Below are positions 8,258-16,356 of a stretch of 64,000 nucleotides of DNA, one piece after another. Source of the DNA: Paramylibacter ulvae. Its GTDB lineage: Bacteria > Pseudomonadota > Alphaproteobacteria > Rhodobacterales > Rhodobacteraceae. A program made the position numbers and the translations under genes. How positions within the stretch are numbered: the first letter of the stretch is position 1; each line of letters begins with the position of its first letter. The notes below the pieces were generated by a model, which saw only the letters and a list, made by a program, of their open reading frames with translations, made no database searches and was not told where the DNA came from. The DNA is taken from positions 1 to 64,000 of the forward strand of contig NZ_BMZF01000003.1 of assembly GCF_014652655.1 (NCBI RefSeq), read 5' to 3'.

Positions 8258-8923
8258 TTGCCTATTTACATATTTCTCGACGAAGGCGGAGATTTGAACT
8301 TTTCCGCAACAGGTACAAAGTATTACACAATCACATGTGTGGCGATGACACGGCCGTTTGAGCTTCATACGAAGTTAGATACGTATAAATATGATTTGAT
8401 CGAATATACCAAGAAACCTCGAATTGATCTTGAGTACTTTCATTGCGCTGAGGATAATAAACATGTTCGAAACCGAGTGTTAAATCTTTTGGCCGAAGGG
8501 GTGTCCGAGAAATCAGTGGATGTAGTTGTCGTTGAAAAATCTAAAACAGGGCCAGCTCTTCAAGTTCCCGAAAAATTCTATCCAAAAATGATGAGTTATG
8601 TACTGGACTACGCGATCAAAAATGCGGGTTCAAAGTTAGATGAAGTTGTGGTCATTACTGACTCATTGCCTATAAAGAAGAAAAGAAATGCGGTTGAAAA
8701 GGCAATAAAGTTATTTTTGGCAGATCGGTTAGCGCCAGGAACACCCTACAGAATTATGCACCATGCATCTAAGGCGCATTATGGTTTGCAAATAGCTGAT
8801 TACTTAAACTGGGCTGTTTACCGCAAATGGGAGCGACAAGACACCACTGCATATGATATGATCAGACATCTAATTCGAAGTGAGTTCGATATATTCAGAA
8901 GTGGTTCACGACACTACTATTAA
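8258..8923 (+). CDS. DUF3800 domain protein
   Basis: A 221-residue protein with the DUF3800 layout: an N-terminal acidic strand motif (IYIFLDEGGDLNFS), a central strand with VVVITDSLPIKKKR, and the C-terminal HHASKAHYGLQIADYLNWAVYRKWE, where the QIADY motif is the family hallmark. The acidic residues resemble an RNase H-like nuclease fold, and members are often linked to mobile DNA or defence islands; neither role is shown here. It starts at TTG with a weak AGAAGA site. By eye it is richer in A and T than its neighbours, which suggests recent acquisition. Confidence 0.82.
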   Translation: MPIYIFLDEGGDLNFSATGTKYYTITCVAMTRPFELHTKLDTYKYDLIEYTKKPRIDLEYFHCAEDNKHVRNRVLNLLAEGVSEKSVDVVVVEKSKTGPALQVPEKFYPKMMSYVLDYAIKNAGSKLDEVVVITDSLPIKKKRNAVEKAIKLFLADRLAPGTPYRIMHHASKAHYGLQIADYLNWAVYRKWERQDTTAYDMIRHLIRSEFDIFRSGSRHYY

Positions 8924-8937
8924 GACACTACTATTAA
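8910..8937 (+). repeat. 14-bp tandem duplication across the DUF3800 stop codon
   Basis: GACACTACTATTAA occurs at 8910-8923 and again, without a gap, at 8924-8937. The first copy supplies the last residues and the TAA stop; the second copy lies wholly in the 3' flank. Confidence 0.95.
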
Positions 8938-9225
8938 GAAATTGACCTCTCCAACTACCTTACGGAGAGCCCCTTGGGCTCTTATCATTGGAGAGGTACC
9001 TTTGAGTTCTACATATACACTAAATTGTTTAAATCAAGTTAACATTTTTTTGACTGCCCCCATATTCGGCAAGGAAATACAGTTTCCCGCCATAACCCCT
9101 TGCCATATTGGGGAATCCCCGCTAAAGAGCGCCTTCATCATGTACTCCACTGGAATCACGGTGACCTGCGCGTGTGCGTTGCACATGCAAATGGGGCCTA
9201 CCAGTGATGTTGAAAGGAAAAGGCT
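8924..9225 (+). other. Gene-free region before rpmC
   Basis: These 302 bases hold the second copy of the 14-bp repeat, the nested stem-loop, and an AT-rich stretch at about 9010-9055 ending in TTGACT (9050-9055), a possible -35 element for the rpmC segment without a convincing -10. An open frame crosses the region but runs through the stem-loops and has no protein-like character. Confidence 0.4.
8945..8997 (+). other. Nested stem-loop downstream of DUF3800 / far upstream of rpmC
   Basis: An outer perfect 10-bp stem (8945-8954 with 8988-8997, ACCTCTCCAA/TTGGAGAGGT) encloses an inner perfect 7-bp stem (AGAGCCC at 8966-8972, GGGCTCT at 8976-8982, loop CTT). No T-run follows, so it is not a standard intrinsic terminator. 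It could end DUF3800 transcription with help, or belong to an rpmC leader. Confidence 0.6.
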
Positions 9226-9438
9226 ATGAATGCCAACGAACTACGCGATAAGACGCCTGATCAGCTTCAAGAAGAGCTGTCTCAGTTGAAAAAAGAGCAG
9301 TTTAATCTGCGTTTCCAACAGGCCACTGGTCAGTTGGAAGGTACTGCACGTATGAAAGCTGCGCGTCGCGAAGCTGCACGTGTAAAAACTATTTTGAACC
9401 AAAAGGCTGCTGCTGCAGCTGCTGAAAAGGAAGCGTAA
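9226..9438 (+). CDS. rpmC: 50S ribosomal protein L29
   Basis: A 70-residue L29 protein, a two-helix protein near the tunnel exit beside L23. [33 protein letters not shown] and the Arg-rich helix with RVKTILNQ are typical. The C-terminus has an extra Ala/Lys tail. GAAAGGAAAAGG precedes the ATG. It starts the third ribosomal segment, one base before rpsQ. Confidence 0.97.
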   Translation: MNANELRDKTPDQLQEELSQLKKEQFNLRFQQATGQLEGTARMKAARREAARVKTILNQKAAAAAAEKEA

Positions 9439-9439
9439 G

Positions 9440-9673
9440 ATGCCAAAGCGTATACTTAACGGCACTGTGACCGGCGATCAAAACGAACAAACAATCACTG
9501 TTTCTGTTCAACGTGCGTTTCAGCACCCAGTTTTGAAAAAAACGATCCGTAAGTCCAAAACATACCGGGCCCACGATCCAAAGAACACTTTTAAGATCGG
9601 CGATAAGGTTCGCATTCAAGAATGCCGCCCTATCTCTAAAACGAAACGCTGGGAGGTTTTGCCAGAGGCGTAA
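9440..9673 (+). CDS. rpsQ: 30S ribosomal protein S17
   Basis: A 77-residue S17, an OB-fold protein that binds 16S rRNA early in assembly. [21 protein letters not shown] at the start and [18 protein letters not shown] near the end are diagnostic. The ATG follows the rpmC stop after one base. A small perfect hairpin (CGGTTT/AAACCG, 9691-9706) lies in the 76-nt gap before rplN. Confidence 0.97.
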   Translation: MPKRILNGTVTGDQNEQTITVSVQRAFQHPVLKKTIRKSKTYRAHDPKNTFKIGDKVRIQECRPISKTKRWEVLPEA

Positions 9674-9749
9674 GCCCGCAGCAAACCAACCGGTTTAACG
9701 AAACCGTGGGGCGTAAATTGCATCGTCCCCAAAGGTCGGAGGAAACTCA

Positions 9750-10118
9750 ATGATTCAGATGCAAACAAATCTGGATGTAGCTGACAACAGCGGCGCTCGC
9801 CGTGTTCAGTGCATCAAGGTTTTAGGCGGCTCTAAGCGGAAGTATGCTTCTGTTGGAGACGTTATTGTCGTTTCTGTGAAAGAAGCCATTCCACGTGGTC
9901 GCGTGAAAAAAGGTGACGTTCGCAAGGCAGTGGTTGTACGTACAGCCAAAGAAGTTCGTCGTGAAGACGGCACAGCAATTCGTTTCGATCGTAATGCTGC
10001 TGTTATCTTGAACAATTCAAATGAACCAATGGGCACACGTATTTTTGGCCCAGTTGTTCGTGAATTGCGCGCGAAAAACTTCATGAAAATCATCTCACTT
10101 GCACCGGAGGTGTTGTAA
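9750..10118 (+). CDS. rplN: 50S ribosomal protein L14
   Basis: A 122-residue L14 protein, contacting L19 and the inter-subunit face and the target of the silencing factor Rsf[20 protein letters not shown] and the C-terminal [13 protein letters not shown] are invariant landmarks. GGAGGAAA precedes the ATG. The stop is followed one base later by rplX. Confidence 0.98.
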   Translation: MIQMQTNLDVADNSGARRVQCIKVLGGSKRKYASVGDVIVVSVKEAIPRGRVKKGDVRKAVVVRTAKEVRREDGTAIRFDRNAAVILNNSNEPMGTRIFGPVVRELRAKNFMKIISLAPEVL

Positions 10119-10119
10119 G

Positions 10120-10434
10120 ATGGCTGCGAAATTGAAAAAGGGTGACAAGGTTATTGTCCTAACTGGTAAAGACAAAGGCACAGAAGGCGTTATCGCATCT
10201 GTGAACACGTCAACAGGCAAGGCAATCGTAACTGGTGTAAACCAAGCGATCCGTCACACAAAACAATCACAAGCGTCACAGGGTGGTCGTGTTCCAACGG
10301 ACATGCCAATCCAATTGTCAAACTTGGCAATCGTTGATCCAAAAGAAGGCGGCGCAACACGCGTTGGTTTCAAAATGGAAGGCGACAAGAAAGTACGCTT
10401 TGCTAAAAAATCAGGAGCGTTGATCGATGGCTGA
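10120..10434 (+). CDS. rplX: 50S ribosomal protein L24
   Basis: A 104-residue L24 protein, an assembly initiator with a KOW motif near the N-terminus ([19 protein letters not shown], residues 4-22). The frame is open slightly upstream, but the ATG at 10120 matches the family and has GGAGG (in the end of rplN) 9 nt upstream. It overlaps rplE by 8 bases. Confidence 0.97.
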   Translation: MAAKLKKGDKVIVLTGKDKGTEGVIASVNTSTGKAIVTGVNQAIRHTKQSQASQGGRVPTDMPIQLSNLAIVDPKEGGATRVGFKMEGDKKVRFAKKSGALIDG

Positions 10435-10978
10435 TTATACTCCACGTTTGAAAACTGTTTACACAGACACTGTGCGCGCTGCTTTGAAAGAAGAGTATGC
10501 ATACAAGAACGACATGATGATCCCAAAATTGGAAAAAATCGTGTTGAACATGGGTGTTGGTGAAACTGTTAATGACACCAAAAAAATCCGTTCTGCTGTT
10601 GCTGACATGACTGCAATCGCAGGTCAGCAAGCTGTGATCACGAAAGCAAAGAAATCAATCGCTGGTTTCCGCGTTCGTGAAGACATGCCTTTGGGTTGTA
10701 AGGTAACGTTGCGCGGCGCCAAGATGTACGAATTCTTGGATCGCTTGATCACCGTTGCTATGCCTCGTATCCGCGACTTTCGCGGTGTGTCAGGCAAGAG
10801 CTTTGACGGCAATGGCAACTATGCCATGGGTTTGAAAGAGCATATCGTGTTCCCAGAAATCAACTTTGATAAAGTTGACGAAATGTGGGGCATGGACATC
10901 GCAATCTGCACGACCGCAAATTCAGATGCAGAAGCAAAGAGCCTGTTGAAGCAATTCAACATGCCTTTCACTAACTGA
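10427..10978 (+). CDS. rplE: 50S ribosomal protein L5
   Basis: A 183-residue L5 protein that binds 5S rRNA and forms a bridge to the 30S head via S13. [15 protein letters not shown], the loop [24 protein letters not shown] and the C-terminal [19 protein letters not shown] are characteristic. Coupled to rplX by an 8-base overlap; rpsN follows after 19 nt with a GGAAGGAGA site. Confidence 0.98.
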   Translation: MADYTPRLKTVYTDTVRAALKEEYAYKNDMMIPKLEKIVLNMGVGETVNDTKKIRSAVADMTAIAGQQAVITKAKKSIAGFRVREDMPLGCKVTLRGAKMYEFLDRLITVAMPRIRDFRGVSGKSFDGNGNYAMGLKEHIVFPEINFDKVDEMWGMDIAICTTANSDAEAKSLLKQFNMPFTN

Positions 10979-10997
10979 TCGCGGAAGGAGAGACACT

Positions 10998-11303
10998 ATG
11001 GCAAAAGCTGCAATGGTTCAACGTCAGGTAAAGCGTGAAAAATTAGTCGCACAATATGCTGCTAAACGCGCCGCGTTGAAAGAAATCATCAACAATAAAG
11101 ATCTTCCAGTAGAAGAGCGTTTCAAGGCCGGCATGAAATTGGCCGAACTACCACGCAATTCTTCTGCAACTCGTCTGCACAATCGTTGTCAGATCACGGG
11201 TCGTCCGAAGGCTTATTATCGTAAACTGAAAATGTCACGTATCGCGTTGCGCCAATTGGCGTCTGACGGTCAGATTCCTGGCATGGTCAAGTCAAGCTGG
11301 TAA
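10998..11303 (+). CDS. rpsN: 30S ribosomal protein S14, zinc-independent type
   Basis: A 101-residue S14, the longer zinc-free form: the CxxC pairs of the short form are absent, with only one Cys in [11 protein letters not shown]. The C-terminal block [27 protein letters not shown] is typical. S14 is a late-assembling 30S head protein. It lies between rplE and rpsH as in most bacteria. Confidence 0.97.
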   Translation: MAKAAMVQRQVKREKLVAQYAAKRAALKEIINNKDLPVEERFKAGMKLAELPRNSSATRLHNRCQITGRPKAYYRKLKMSRIALRQLASDGQIPGMVKSSW

Positions 11304-11315
11304 GGGAGAGAATTT

Positions 11316-11708
11316 ATGAACGATCCTATCGGTGATATGTTGACACGCATCCGCAATGCTCAATTGCGCGGCAAGTCAACTGTAAAAACACCAGCGTCAA
11401 AACTGCGTGGTTGGGTGCTCGACGTTCTTGCGAACGAAGGCTATATCCGCGGTTATGAACCATCAACATCCGATGCAGGCCACCCTGAAATGGAGATTTC
11501 TTTGAAATACTTCGACGGTGAACCTGTGATCAAAGAACTGAAACGTGTTTCTACACCTGGTCGTCGTGTTTATTCCGCGTCCAAAGAGATCCCAACAGTT
11601 CGTCAAGGTCTCGGTGTTGCAATCGTTTCGACGCCAAAAGGCGTGATGTCAGATGCACAAGCACGTGCTGCCAATGTTGGCGGTGAAGTGTTGTGCACAA
11701 TCTTCTAA
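11316..11708 (+). CDS. rpsH: 30S ribosomal protein S8
   Basis: A 130-residue S8 protein, a primary 16S binder and, in enterobacteria, the translational repressor of the spc operon. [16 protein letters not shown] at the start and [23 protein letters not shown] near the end are clear. AGGGAGAG precedes the ATG. rplF follows after 10 nt. Confidence 0.98.
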   Translation: MNDPIGDMLTRIRNAQLRGKSTVKTPASKLRGWVLDVLANEGYIRGYEPSTSDAGHPEMEISLKYFDGEPVIKELKRVSTPGRRVYSASKEIPTVRQGLGVAIVSTPKGVMSDAQARAANVGGEVLCTIF

Positions 11709-11718
11709 GGGGGTTTTG

Positions 11719-12252
11719 ATGTCTCGTATTGGTAAAAAACCAGTTTCACTACCATCAGGTGTAACAGCATCTGTTTCTGGTCAAACTGTCGAAATCAAAG
11801 GCCCAAAGGGTGTTCGCACCTTTAAAGCAACTGACGACGTAACAATCACATTGGAAGACAACGCGGTACAAGTAATGCCACGCGGTAAATCCAAACGTGC
11901 ACGTCAACAGTGGGGCATGTCACGCACACAGGTTGCCAATTTGGTAACAGGTGTGACCGAAGGCTTTAAGAAAGAGCTGGAAATTAACGGTGTTGGTTAT
12001 CGTGCCGCAATGGAGGGTAAAAACCTGAAATTGGCACTTGGCCTTTCACATGACGTTATTTTTGCGGTTCCAGACACAGTAACTGTGACTGCACCAAAGC
12101 CAACTGAAATCATCGTCGAAGGTATTGATCAACAAACTGTTGGTCAGGTTGCTGCGAAAATTCGCGAATACCGTAAGCCAGAGCCATACAAAGGCAAAGG
12201 TATCAAATACAAAGACGAATATATCTTCCGCAAAGAAGGTAAAACCAAGTAA
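11719..12252 (+). CDS. rplF: 50S ribosomal protein L6
   Basis: A 177-residue L6 protein, near the factor-binding site. [15 protein letters not shown] at the start and the C-terminal [21 protein letters not shown] are diagnostic. The open frame extends upstream into rpsH, but the ATG at 11719, behind AAGGGGG, fits the family start. Confidence 0.98.
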   Translation: MSRIGKKPVSLPSGVTASVSGQTVEIKGPKGVRTFKATDDVTITLEDNAVQVMPRGKSKRARQQWGMSRTQVANLVTGVTEGFKKELEINGVGYRAAMEGKNLKLALGLSHDVIFAVPDTVTVTAPKPTEIIVEGIDQQTVGQVAAKIREYRKPEPYKGKGIKYKDEYIFRKEGKTK

Positions 12253-12264
12253 GGAGCGCATAAT

Positions 12265-12624
12265 ATGGCTATTTCTCGAAGAACTCTGTTCCTCAAGCGC
12301 CGCATGCGCAACCGGAACAAAATGCGTAAGGTGGCTAATGGTCGCCCACGTTTGAGCGTACACCGTTCATCTAAAAACATCAGCGTTCAATTGATCGATG
12401 ATGTGAGCGGCGTAACATTGGCATCAGCATCCAGCCTTGAAAAAGCACTGGGCGTTGTTGGCAAAAACAATGTTGAAGCATCTGCCAAAGTGGGTTCTGC
12501 AATCGCAGAACGTGCGAAAAAAGCAGGTGTTGCAGAGTGTTATTTCGACCGTGGTGGTTTCATCTTCCACGGCAAAGTAAAAGCACTTGCAGACGCAGCC
12601 CGCGAAGGCGGTCTGAAATTCTAA
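12265..12624 (+). CDS. rplR: 50S ribosomal protein L18
   Basis: A 119-residue L18, the second 5S rRNA binding protein. [20 protein letters not shown] and the C-terminal [24 protein letters not shown] are the typical blocks. AAGGAG lies before the ATG. A perfect 8-bp hairpin (AGGAGGGC/GCCCTCCT, 12631-12651) follows the stop within the 99-nt gap to rpsE. Confidence 0.97.
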   Translation: MAISRRTLFLKRRMRNRNKMRKVANGRPRLSVHRSSKNISVQLIDDVSGVTLASASSLEKALGVVGKNNVEASAKVGSAIAERAKKAGVAECYFDRGGFIFHGKVKALADAAREGGLKF

Positions 12625-12630
12625 AATTGC

Positions 12631-12651
12631 AGGAGGGCGTTCTGCCCTCCT
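12631..12651 (+). other. Stem-loop between rplR and rpsE
   Basis: Perfect arms AGGAGGGC (12631-12638) and GCCCTCCT (12644-12651) around GTTCT. No T-run follows, and transcription must continue into rpsE, so pausing, RNA processing or 3'-end protection is more likely than termination. The left arm contains an anti-SD-like AGGAGG. Confidence 0.6.
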
Positions 12652-12723
12652 CGATGATCCGGGGGATGTTTTATCCCACTTGGATTGAAATTAACGGGCA
12701 ATGCCCAATCTTAGGAGGCCGCA

Positions 12724-13269
12724 ATGGCTAGAGAAGATAACCGTGGTGGACGTCGCGAACGCGATGAAGCACCTGAATTTGCAGATCGTCTGGTTGCAAT
12801 CAACCGTGTGTCCAAAACAGTAAAAGGCGGTAAGCGCTTTGGTTTTGCGGCATTGGTTGTTGTTGGCGATCAAAAAGGCCGTGTTGGTTTCGGTAAAGGC
12901 AAAGCGAAAGAGGTTCCAGAAGCCATTCGCAAAGCGACCGAACAAGCAAAACGCCAAATGATCCGCGTTCCATTGCGTGAAGGTCGTACATTGCACCACG
13001 ACGTAAATGGTCGTCACGGCGCAGGTAAAGTTGTGATGCGCACAGCACCACAAGGTACTGGTATCATCGCAGGTGGTCCAATGCGTGCCGTTTTCGAAAT
13101 GCTTGGCGTACAAGACGTTGTTGCGAAATCAATTGGGTCACAAAACCCATATAACATGATCCGCGCAACGATGGACGGTCTGACCAAAGAAGCATCACCA
13201 CGCAATGTTGCACAGCGTCGCGGCAAGAAGGTCTCTGACATTCTGCCTAAAGAAGCTGCGGAGGCTTAA
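12724..13269 (+). CDS. rpsE: 30S ribosomal protein S5
   Basis: A 181-residue S5, part of the mRNA entry site and the helicase centre, important for decoding accuracy. [30 protein letters not shown] (about residues 20-49) and the double-strand RNA-binding fold with [18 protein letters not shown] are typical. The first 18 residues are a charged extension. TTAGGAGG precedes the ATG; rpmD follows after 3 nt. Confidence 0.98.
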   Translation: MAREDNRGGRRERDEAPEFADRLVAINRVSKTVKGGKRFGFAALVVVGDQKGRVGFGKGKAKEVPEAIRKATEQAKRQMIRVPLREGRTLHHDVNGRHGAGKVVMRTAPQGTGIIAGGPMRAVFEMLGVQDVVAKSIGSQNPYNMIRATMDGLTKEASPRNVAQRRGKKVSDILPKEAAEA

Positions 13270-13272
13270 ACC

Positions 13273-13461
13273 ATGGCAAAAACGATCGTAGTAAAACAGA
13301 TTGGTTCACCAATCCGTCGCCCAGCCAAACAGCGTCAAACGCTGATCGGTCTTGGCCTGAACAAAATGCACAAAACACGCGAGCTGGAAGATACACCAGC
13401 AGTGCGCGGCATGGTGCGCAAGATTTCCCACATGGTGGAGATCATCGAAGAGAAGGGTTAG
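13273..13461 (+). CDS. rpmD: 50S ribosomal protein L30
   Basis: A 62-residue L30, the short bacterial form with the [23 protein letters not shown] core and the C-terminal [17 protein letters not shown]. It closes this segment: an intrinsic terminator follows at 13518, and rplO, usually next, lies 2.3 kb further on. Confidence 0.96.
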   Translation: MAKTIVVKQIGSPIRRPAKQRQTLIGLGLNKMHKTRELEDTPAVRGMVRKISHMVEIIEEKG

Positions 13462-13517
13462 TGGTTTTTTGCCGCAAGGCAAAATACCGGACCTGTAGAC
13501 TTTGTTATAGAATTAAG

Positions 13518-13547
13518 CGCCTCGCGGGAAACTGCGGGGCGTTTTTT
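13518..13547 (+). terminator. Intrinsic terminator after rpmD
   Basis: CGCCTCGC (13518-13525) and GCGGGGCG (13534-13541) pair with one wobble, followed by six T. Confidence 0.88.
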
Positions 13548-13680
13548 GTTGGGATTACGTTCATTAAGCAAAGCCATATTTTAAATTTGATTTGAATGAA
13601 ATATTCGCGCTGAGTTCAGTGTTGAATTTTGAACGATTTGGGATCAGGTTGTTATTCGTCACTGTGGCTTGGGGGTAATG

Positions 13681-14346
13681 ATGGGTCTTATTTCATTTAT
13701 CAAATCACTATTCACCGCTTCAATCAAAGAAGCGGGGGGAGAGCCGCCTGAGAGGGGTGGGATCGAAGAAGAGCTTCGATTGCTTAATCACCAATATGTC
13801 CACCATATGGTGCGCGGTGGTTATGATAGCAAAGCGGGTATCATCGCTGCGGCAAAGCACGCGTTTCGCGATGATGAAACCGTAACAGAGTCAGATGTCG
13901 AACAATTGGTTGATGATGCGATCCAAGAGTTAATTGTGGAACAAGAAAGCTGGCCCGTAGAAACGGATTTTGATCGGCTGACGCATGCGATGAACGCATT
14001 AGAGCAAAACGGTATTGTCGCAAGACAGAATTTTTCATGCTGCGGCACGTGCGGAAGCTTGGAAATAAACGATGAAATTAAGGCGTATAACCAAGAAAAT
14101 AAAACGCCTGCCCGCGGATATGTATTTTTCCATCAACAAGCAACAGAAGCTGTGGTCGATGGTGCGGATATAAACTTTCATTATGGTAGCGCATTGGATG
14201 CGCGATCAGAAACAGCCGATGTTGCGATTGGTCAAGAACTCGCGGATGCCATGCGCAATGCGGGGTTTGAGGTGGATTGGAACGGCACGATACGTCAATG
14301 TGTTATGGTAGGGCTTGATTGGAAACGACGCTGGAAAATATCCTGA
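13681..14346 (+). CDS. DUF6891-like hypothetical protein
   Basis: A 221-residue protein. The middle block with a CCGTCG cysteine cluster (NFSCCGTCGS), then RGYVFFHQQATEAV and later the LDWKRRW end, fit the uncharacterised DUF6891 family. The cysteines could bind metal, but this is inference. The N-terminus (MGLISFIKSLFTA) is hydrophobic-amphipathic. GGGGGTA lies just before the twin ATGs at 13678 and 13681; the second has better spacing. It is the first gene of the third interruption of the ribosomal locus. No function is known. Confidence 0.78.
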   Translation: MGLISFIKSLFTASIKEAGGEPPERGGIEEELRLLNHQYVHHMVRGGYDSKAGIIAAAKHAFRDDETVTESDVEQLVDDAIQELIVEQESWPVETDFDRLTHAMNALEQNGIVARQNFSCCGTCGSLEINDEIKAYNQENKTPARGYVFFHQQATEAVVDGADINFHYGSALDARSETADVAIGQELADAMRNAGFEVDWNGTIRQCVMVGLDWKRRWKIS

Positions 14347-14380
14347 ACCGTTTGTTCGGTACCATGTTGAGCAACCCAAA

Positions 14381-15256
14381 TTACCCCACCGCATTCTTGC
14401 GCGTTGCCAGATAGACACCCACCGCTGCGATCACCATGCCAAGCCAGCCAATGGGCGGAAGGATTTCGCCAAGGCCGATCCACGCCATCAGGGCGGCGAT
14501 GGGCGGGACGAGGAACATCAGCGAGCTTACCGCGCTGACGTCACCCGCGCGGATCATGGCGAGCAGCAATCCGATGGCAAGGATCGAATTGCCCAACACC
14601 AGATAGGCCACCGCAATGCCAAATTCCCAATTCCAATCGATATGCATTGTGTCGAGCGTCAACATGAATGGCAAAACCCCGATAAAGCCTGCGCCATATC
14701 CGATCATGTTTTGCGTGATCGGGTGATGCGAGCGCCCAAAGCGTTTTTCCCAAAGCGATGCAATGGTCATGCCAAGCAATCCCATGATCATAAAGAAATA
14801 GCCGATCAGGCCAGCGCCAGAAACCTCGGTTCGGGAATTGATCACGATTGCCGTGCCGACCAATCCGATGATCAGACCAATCCAACGGCGCATGCCAACG
14901 GGTTCACCCGTCCAGCGCGGTGCAATCAATGCAACCAACACGGGCTGAAATGACATGACAAGTGCTACGGTTCCCGCCGCCACGCCCACGCGAAACGCCA
15001 ACCAGCAAAATCCGAAATATACGGTTTGGATTAAAAAGCCGACGATTGCCAGATGCATCCAATCGACACGTCGTTCGGGCAGGGGGGGGCGGATGATGAA
15101 AAACAGCGGGATCATAATGGCCAAGACACAGCCGTATCGCAGCGCAAGCAGCGTCATCGGTTCGGCAGATTCCAGCGCGATTTTCGCAACGGTATAGCCA
15201 CCAGACCACAGAAGCAGAAAAATAACAGGGGCAAAGACCAACCAGCGTGGGGACAT
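14381..15256 (-). CDS. EamA/DMT-superfamily transporter (RhaT/PagO-like)
   Basis: About 291 residues with ten predicted membrane helices in two EamA repeats. The first starts at VFAPVIFLLLWSGGYTVAKIAL; the second covers about residues 145-280 and ends WLGMVIAAVGVYLATRKNAV. The family exports or imports small metabolites such as amino acids; the substrate is not predictable. The ATG at 15256 (MSPRWL) is preferred over a longer form for homology and a short upstream purine tract. Monocistronic, opposite to the ribosomal genes, in the rpmD-rplO gap. Confidence 0.88.
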   Translation of the reverse strand: MSPRWLVFAPVIFLLLWSGGYTVAKIALESAEPMTLLALRYGCVLAIMIPLFFIIRPPLPERRVDWMHLAIVGFLIQTVYFGFCWLAFRVGVAAGTVALVMSFQPVLVALIAPRWTGEPVGMRRWIGLIIGLVGTAIVINSRTEVSGAGLIGYFFMIMGLLGMTIASLWEKRFGRSHHPITQNMIGYGAGFIGVLPFMLTLDTMHIDWNWEFGIAVAYLVLGNSILAIGLLLAMIRAGDVSAVSSLMFLVPPIAALMAWIGLGEILPPIGWLGMVIAAVGVYLATRKNAVG

Positions 15257-15765
15257 ATTGAAACCTAAAATCAATTTATCGTCACGCTAGCGAAAATTGC
15301 CCCAAGGCAAAGCGGTTTATCACGGTTTTTGAAATAATAAACCAAGGCGCGGGTTTTGCGCCACGCAAAGCGCCCGCCAATGTGGGGTGCATTGGCAGGG
15401 GACAGCGATTATTGTCATCGTTATGGTAATTGGCAGGCCCGCCGTTGCGGTGTTGCCGTACAGGGGAGAAATCCTGAACCGTGTGCGCCGGGGCTTTAAT
15501 CCGGTGCACAGATGATCGTATCGGTTATGGCGTATCGCACGTTTGTTAAGCGTGCAAAGGTTTACCACAGTGAGCTCGGGGATTGTTATACGCGCCATGG
15601 GTTGTGATTTAGTTAAACTTGCGTGCGCTGTTGGGTCTTGAAACCCGATGCATTGGCGCGTATACGCCCCAAGTGGTTCTGGATTACCAGAATCAATTTT
15701 GTGAAACGCCGTGTTTGCCCCTTTGTCGCTAATCGGGGGTAGTTCCGGCAAAAGGAGATAGCGAC
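15257..15765 (+). other. Gene-free, structured region upstream of rplO
   Basis: These 509 bases contain no supportable gene. They hold a 10-bp hairpin at 15482-15510 (TGTGCGCCGG/CCGGTGCACA, one wobble, loop GGCTTTAAT); a perfect 11-bp inverted repeat TATACGCGCCA/TGGCGCGTATA at 15587-15597 and 15654-15664 that closes a 78-nt arm with a small GGGT/ACCC inner stem; and a 6-bp hairpin TTCTGG/CCAGAA at 15677-15692. They lie in the probable leader of the rplO-secY-rpoA segment. AAAGGAGATA precedes rplO. Confidence 0.5.
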
Positions 15766-16251
15766 ATGAAACTGAATCAGCTTTCAGATAACAAAGGTGC
15801 CAACAAAAAACGCAAGCGCATTGGCCGTGGACCAGGTTCTGGTACAGGTAAAATGGGTGGTCGTGGTATCAAAGGCCAAAAATCACGTTCAGGTGTATCA
15901 TTGAACGGTTACGAAGGCGGTCAAATGCCATTGTATATGCGGCTTCCAAAGCGCGGCTTTAACAACATCAACGCCAAAACACATGCTGTTGTGAACCTTG
16001 GTCTGTTGCAGAAATTTATCGACGAGAAAAAACTGGACGCGAAAAAGCCAATTACAGAGGCTGTTTTGGTTGAATCAGGTTTGGTTCGTCGCGTGAAAGA
16101 CGGCGTTCGCATCCTTGCCAAAGGCGAGTTGAAAGCGAAGCTGGACATCACAGTTTCCGGTGCTTCTAAATCAGCAATCGCTGCTGTTGAAAAAGCTGGC
16201 GGTAAACTGACAGTAACAACTGCGCCAAAAGCTCAAGCAGCGGCGGAATAA
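15766..16251 (+). CDS. rplO: 50S ribosomal protein L15
   Basis: A 161-residue L15, a late assembly protein. The N-terminus [26 protein letters not shown] and [35 protein letters not shown] are textbook L15. AAAGGAGATAG precedes the ATG. Its stop lies 105 nt before secY, and the intervening sequence holds two mutually exclusive hairpins. Confidence 0.98.
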   Translation: MKLNQLSDNKGANKKRKRIGRGPGSGTGKMGGRGIKGQKSRSGVSLNGYEGGQMPLYMRLPKRGFNNINAKTHAVVNLGLLQKFIDEKKLDAKKPITEAVLVESGLVRRVKDGVRILAKGELKAKLDITVSGASKSAIAAVEKAGGKLTVTTAPKAQAAAE

Positions 16252-16255
16252 CACT

Positions 16256-16340
16256 TGTAGGTCGCGCCATCGCGACTTACATTTCAAACAGTTTCTTGCG
16301 TCGCGGTATCTGGAAACAGGATATCGCGACGTTTGTTTTT
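16256..16340 (+). promoter_or_regulatory. Candidate attenuator between rplO and secY
   Basis: Hairpin A: 16256-16266 with 16271-16281 (11 bp, one wobble, loop CCAT). Hairpin B: 16299-16310 with 16320-16331 (CGTCGCGGTATC/GATATCGCGACG, 12 bp, one wobble, 9-nt loop), followed by TTTGTTTTT, a canonical intrinsic terminator. The right arm of A (CGCGAC, 16271-16276) is also fully complementary to the left arm of B (GTCGCG, 16300-16305), extending to about 8 bp, so A/B and the alternative 2:3 pairing exclude each other. A ribosome finishing rplO (stop 16249-16251) would cover the left arm of A. Confidence 0.6.
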
Positions 16341-16356
16341 GAAAGGTTTACTAAAC

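Noticed and set aside
6481-8923. A defence island or novel multi-gene system in the rplP-rpmC insertion
   Set aside because: The DUF3800 family hints at it, but the neighbours (SnoaL-like, oxygenase-like, stress protein) are metabolic or stress genes on both strands with separate promoters, so no coherent system is supported.
8942-9229. Plus-strand open frame of 95 codons just upstream of rpmC
   Set aside because: It runs through the nested stem-loop and leader region and does not look like a protein; a leader peptide is possible but unsupported.
14315-14953. Plus-strand open frame of 212 codons opposite the EamA transporter
   Set aside because: Composition (His, Gln, Asp-rich without hydrophobic core) is typical of an antisense shadow of a membrane protein.
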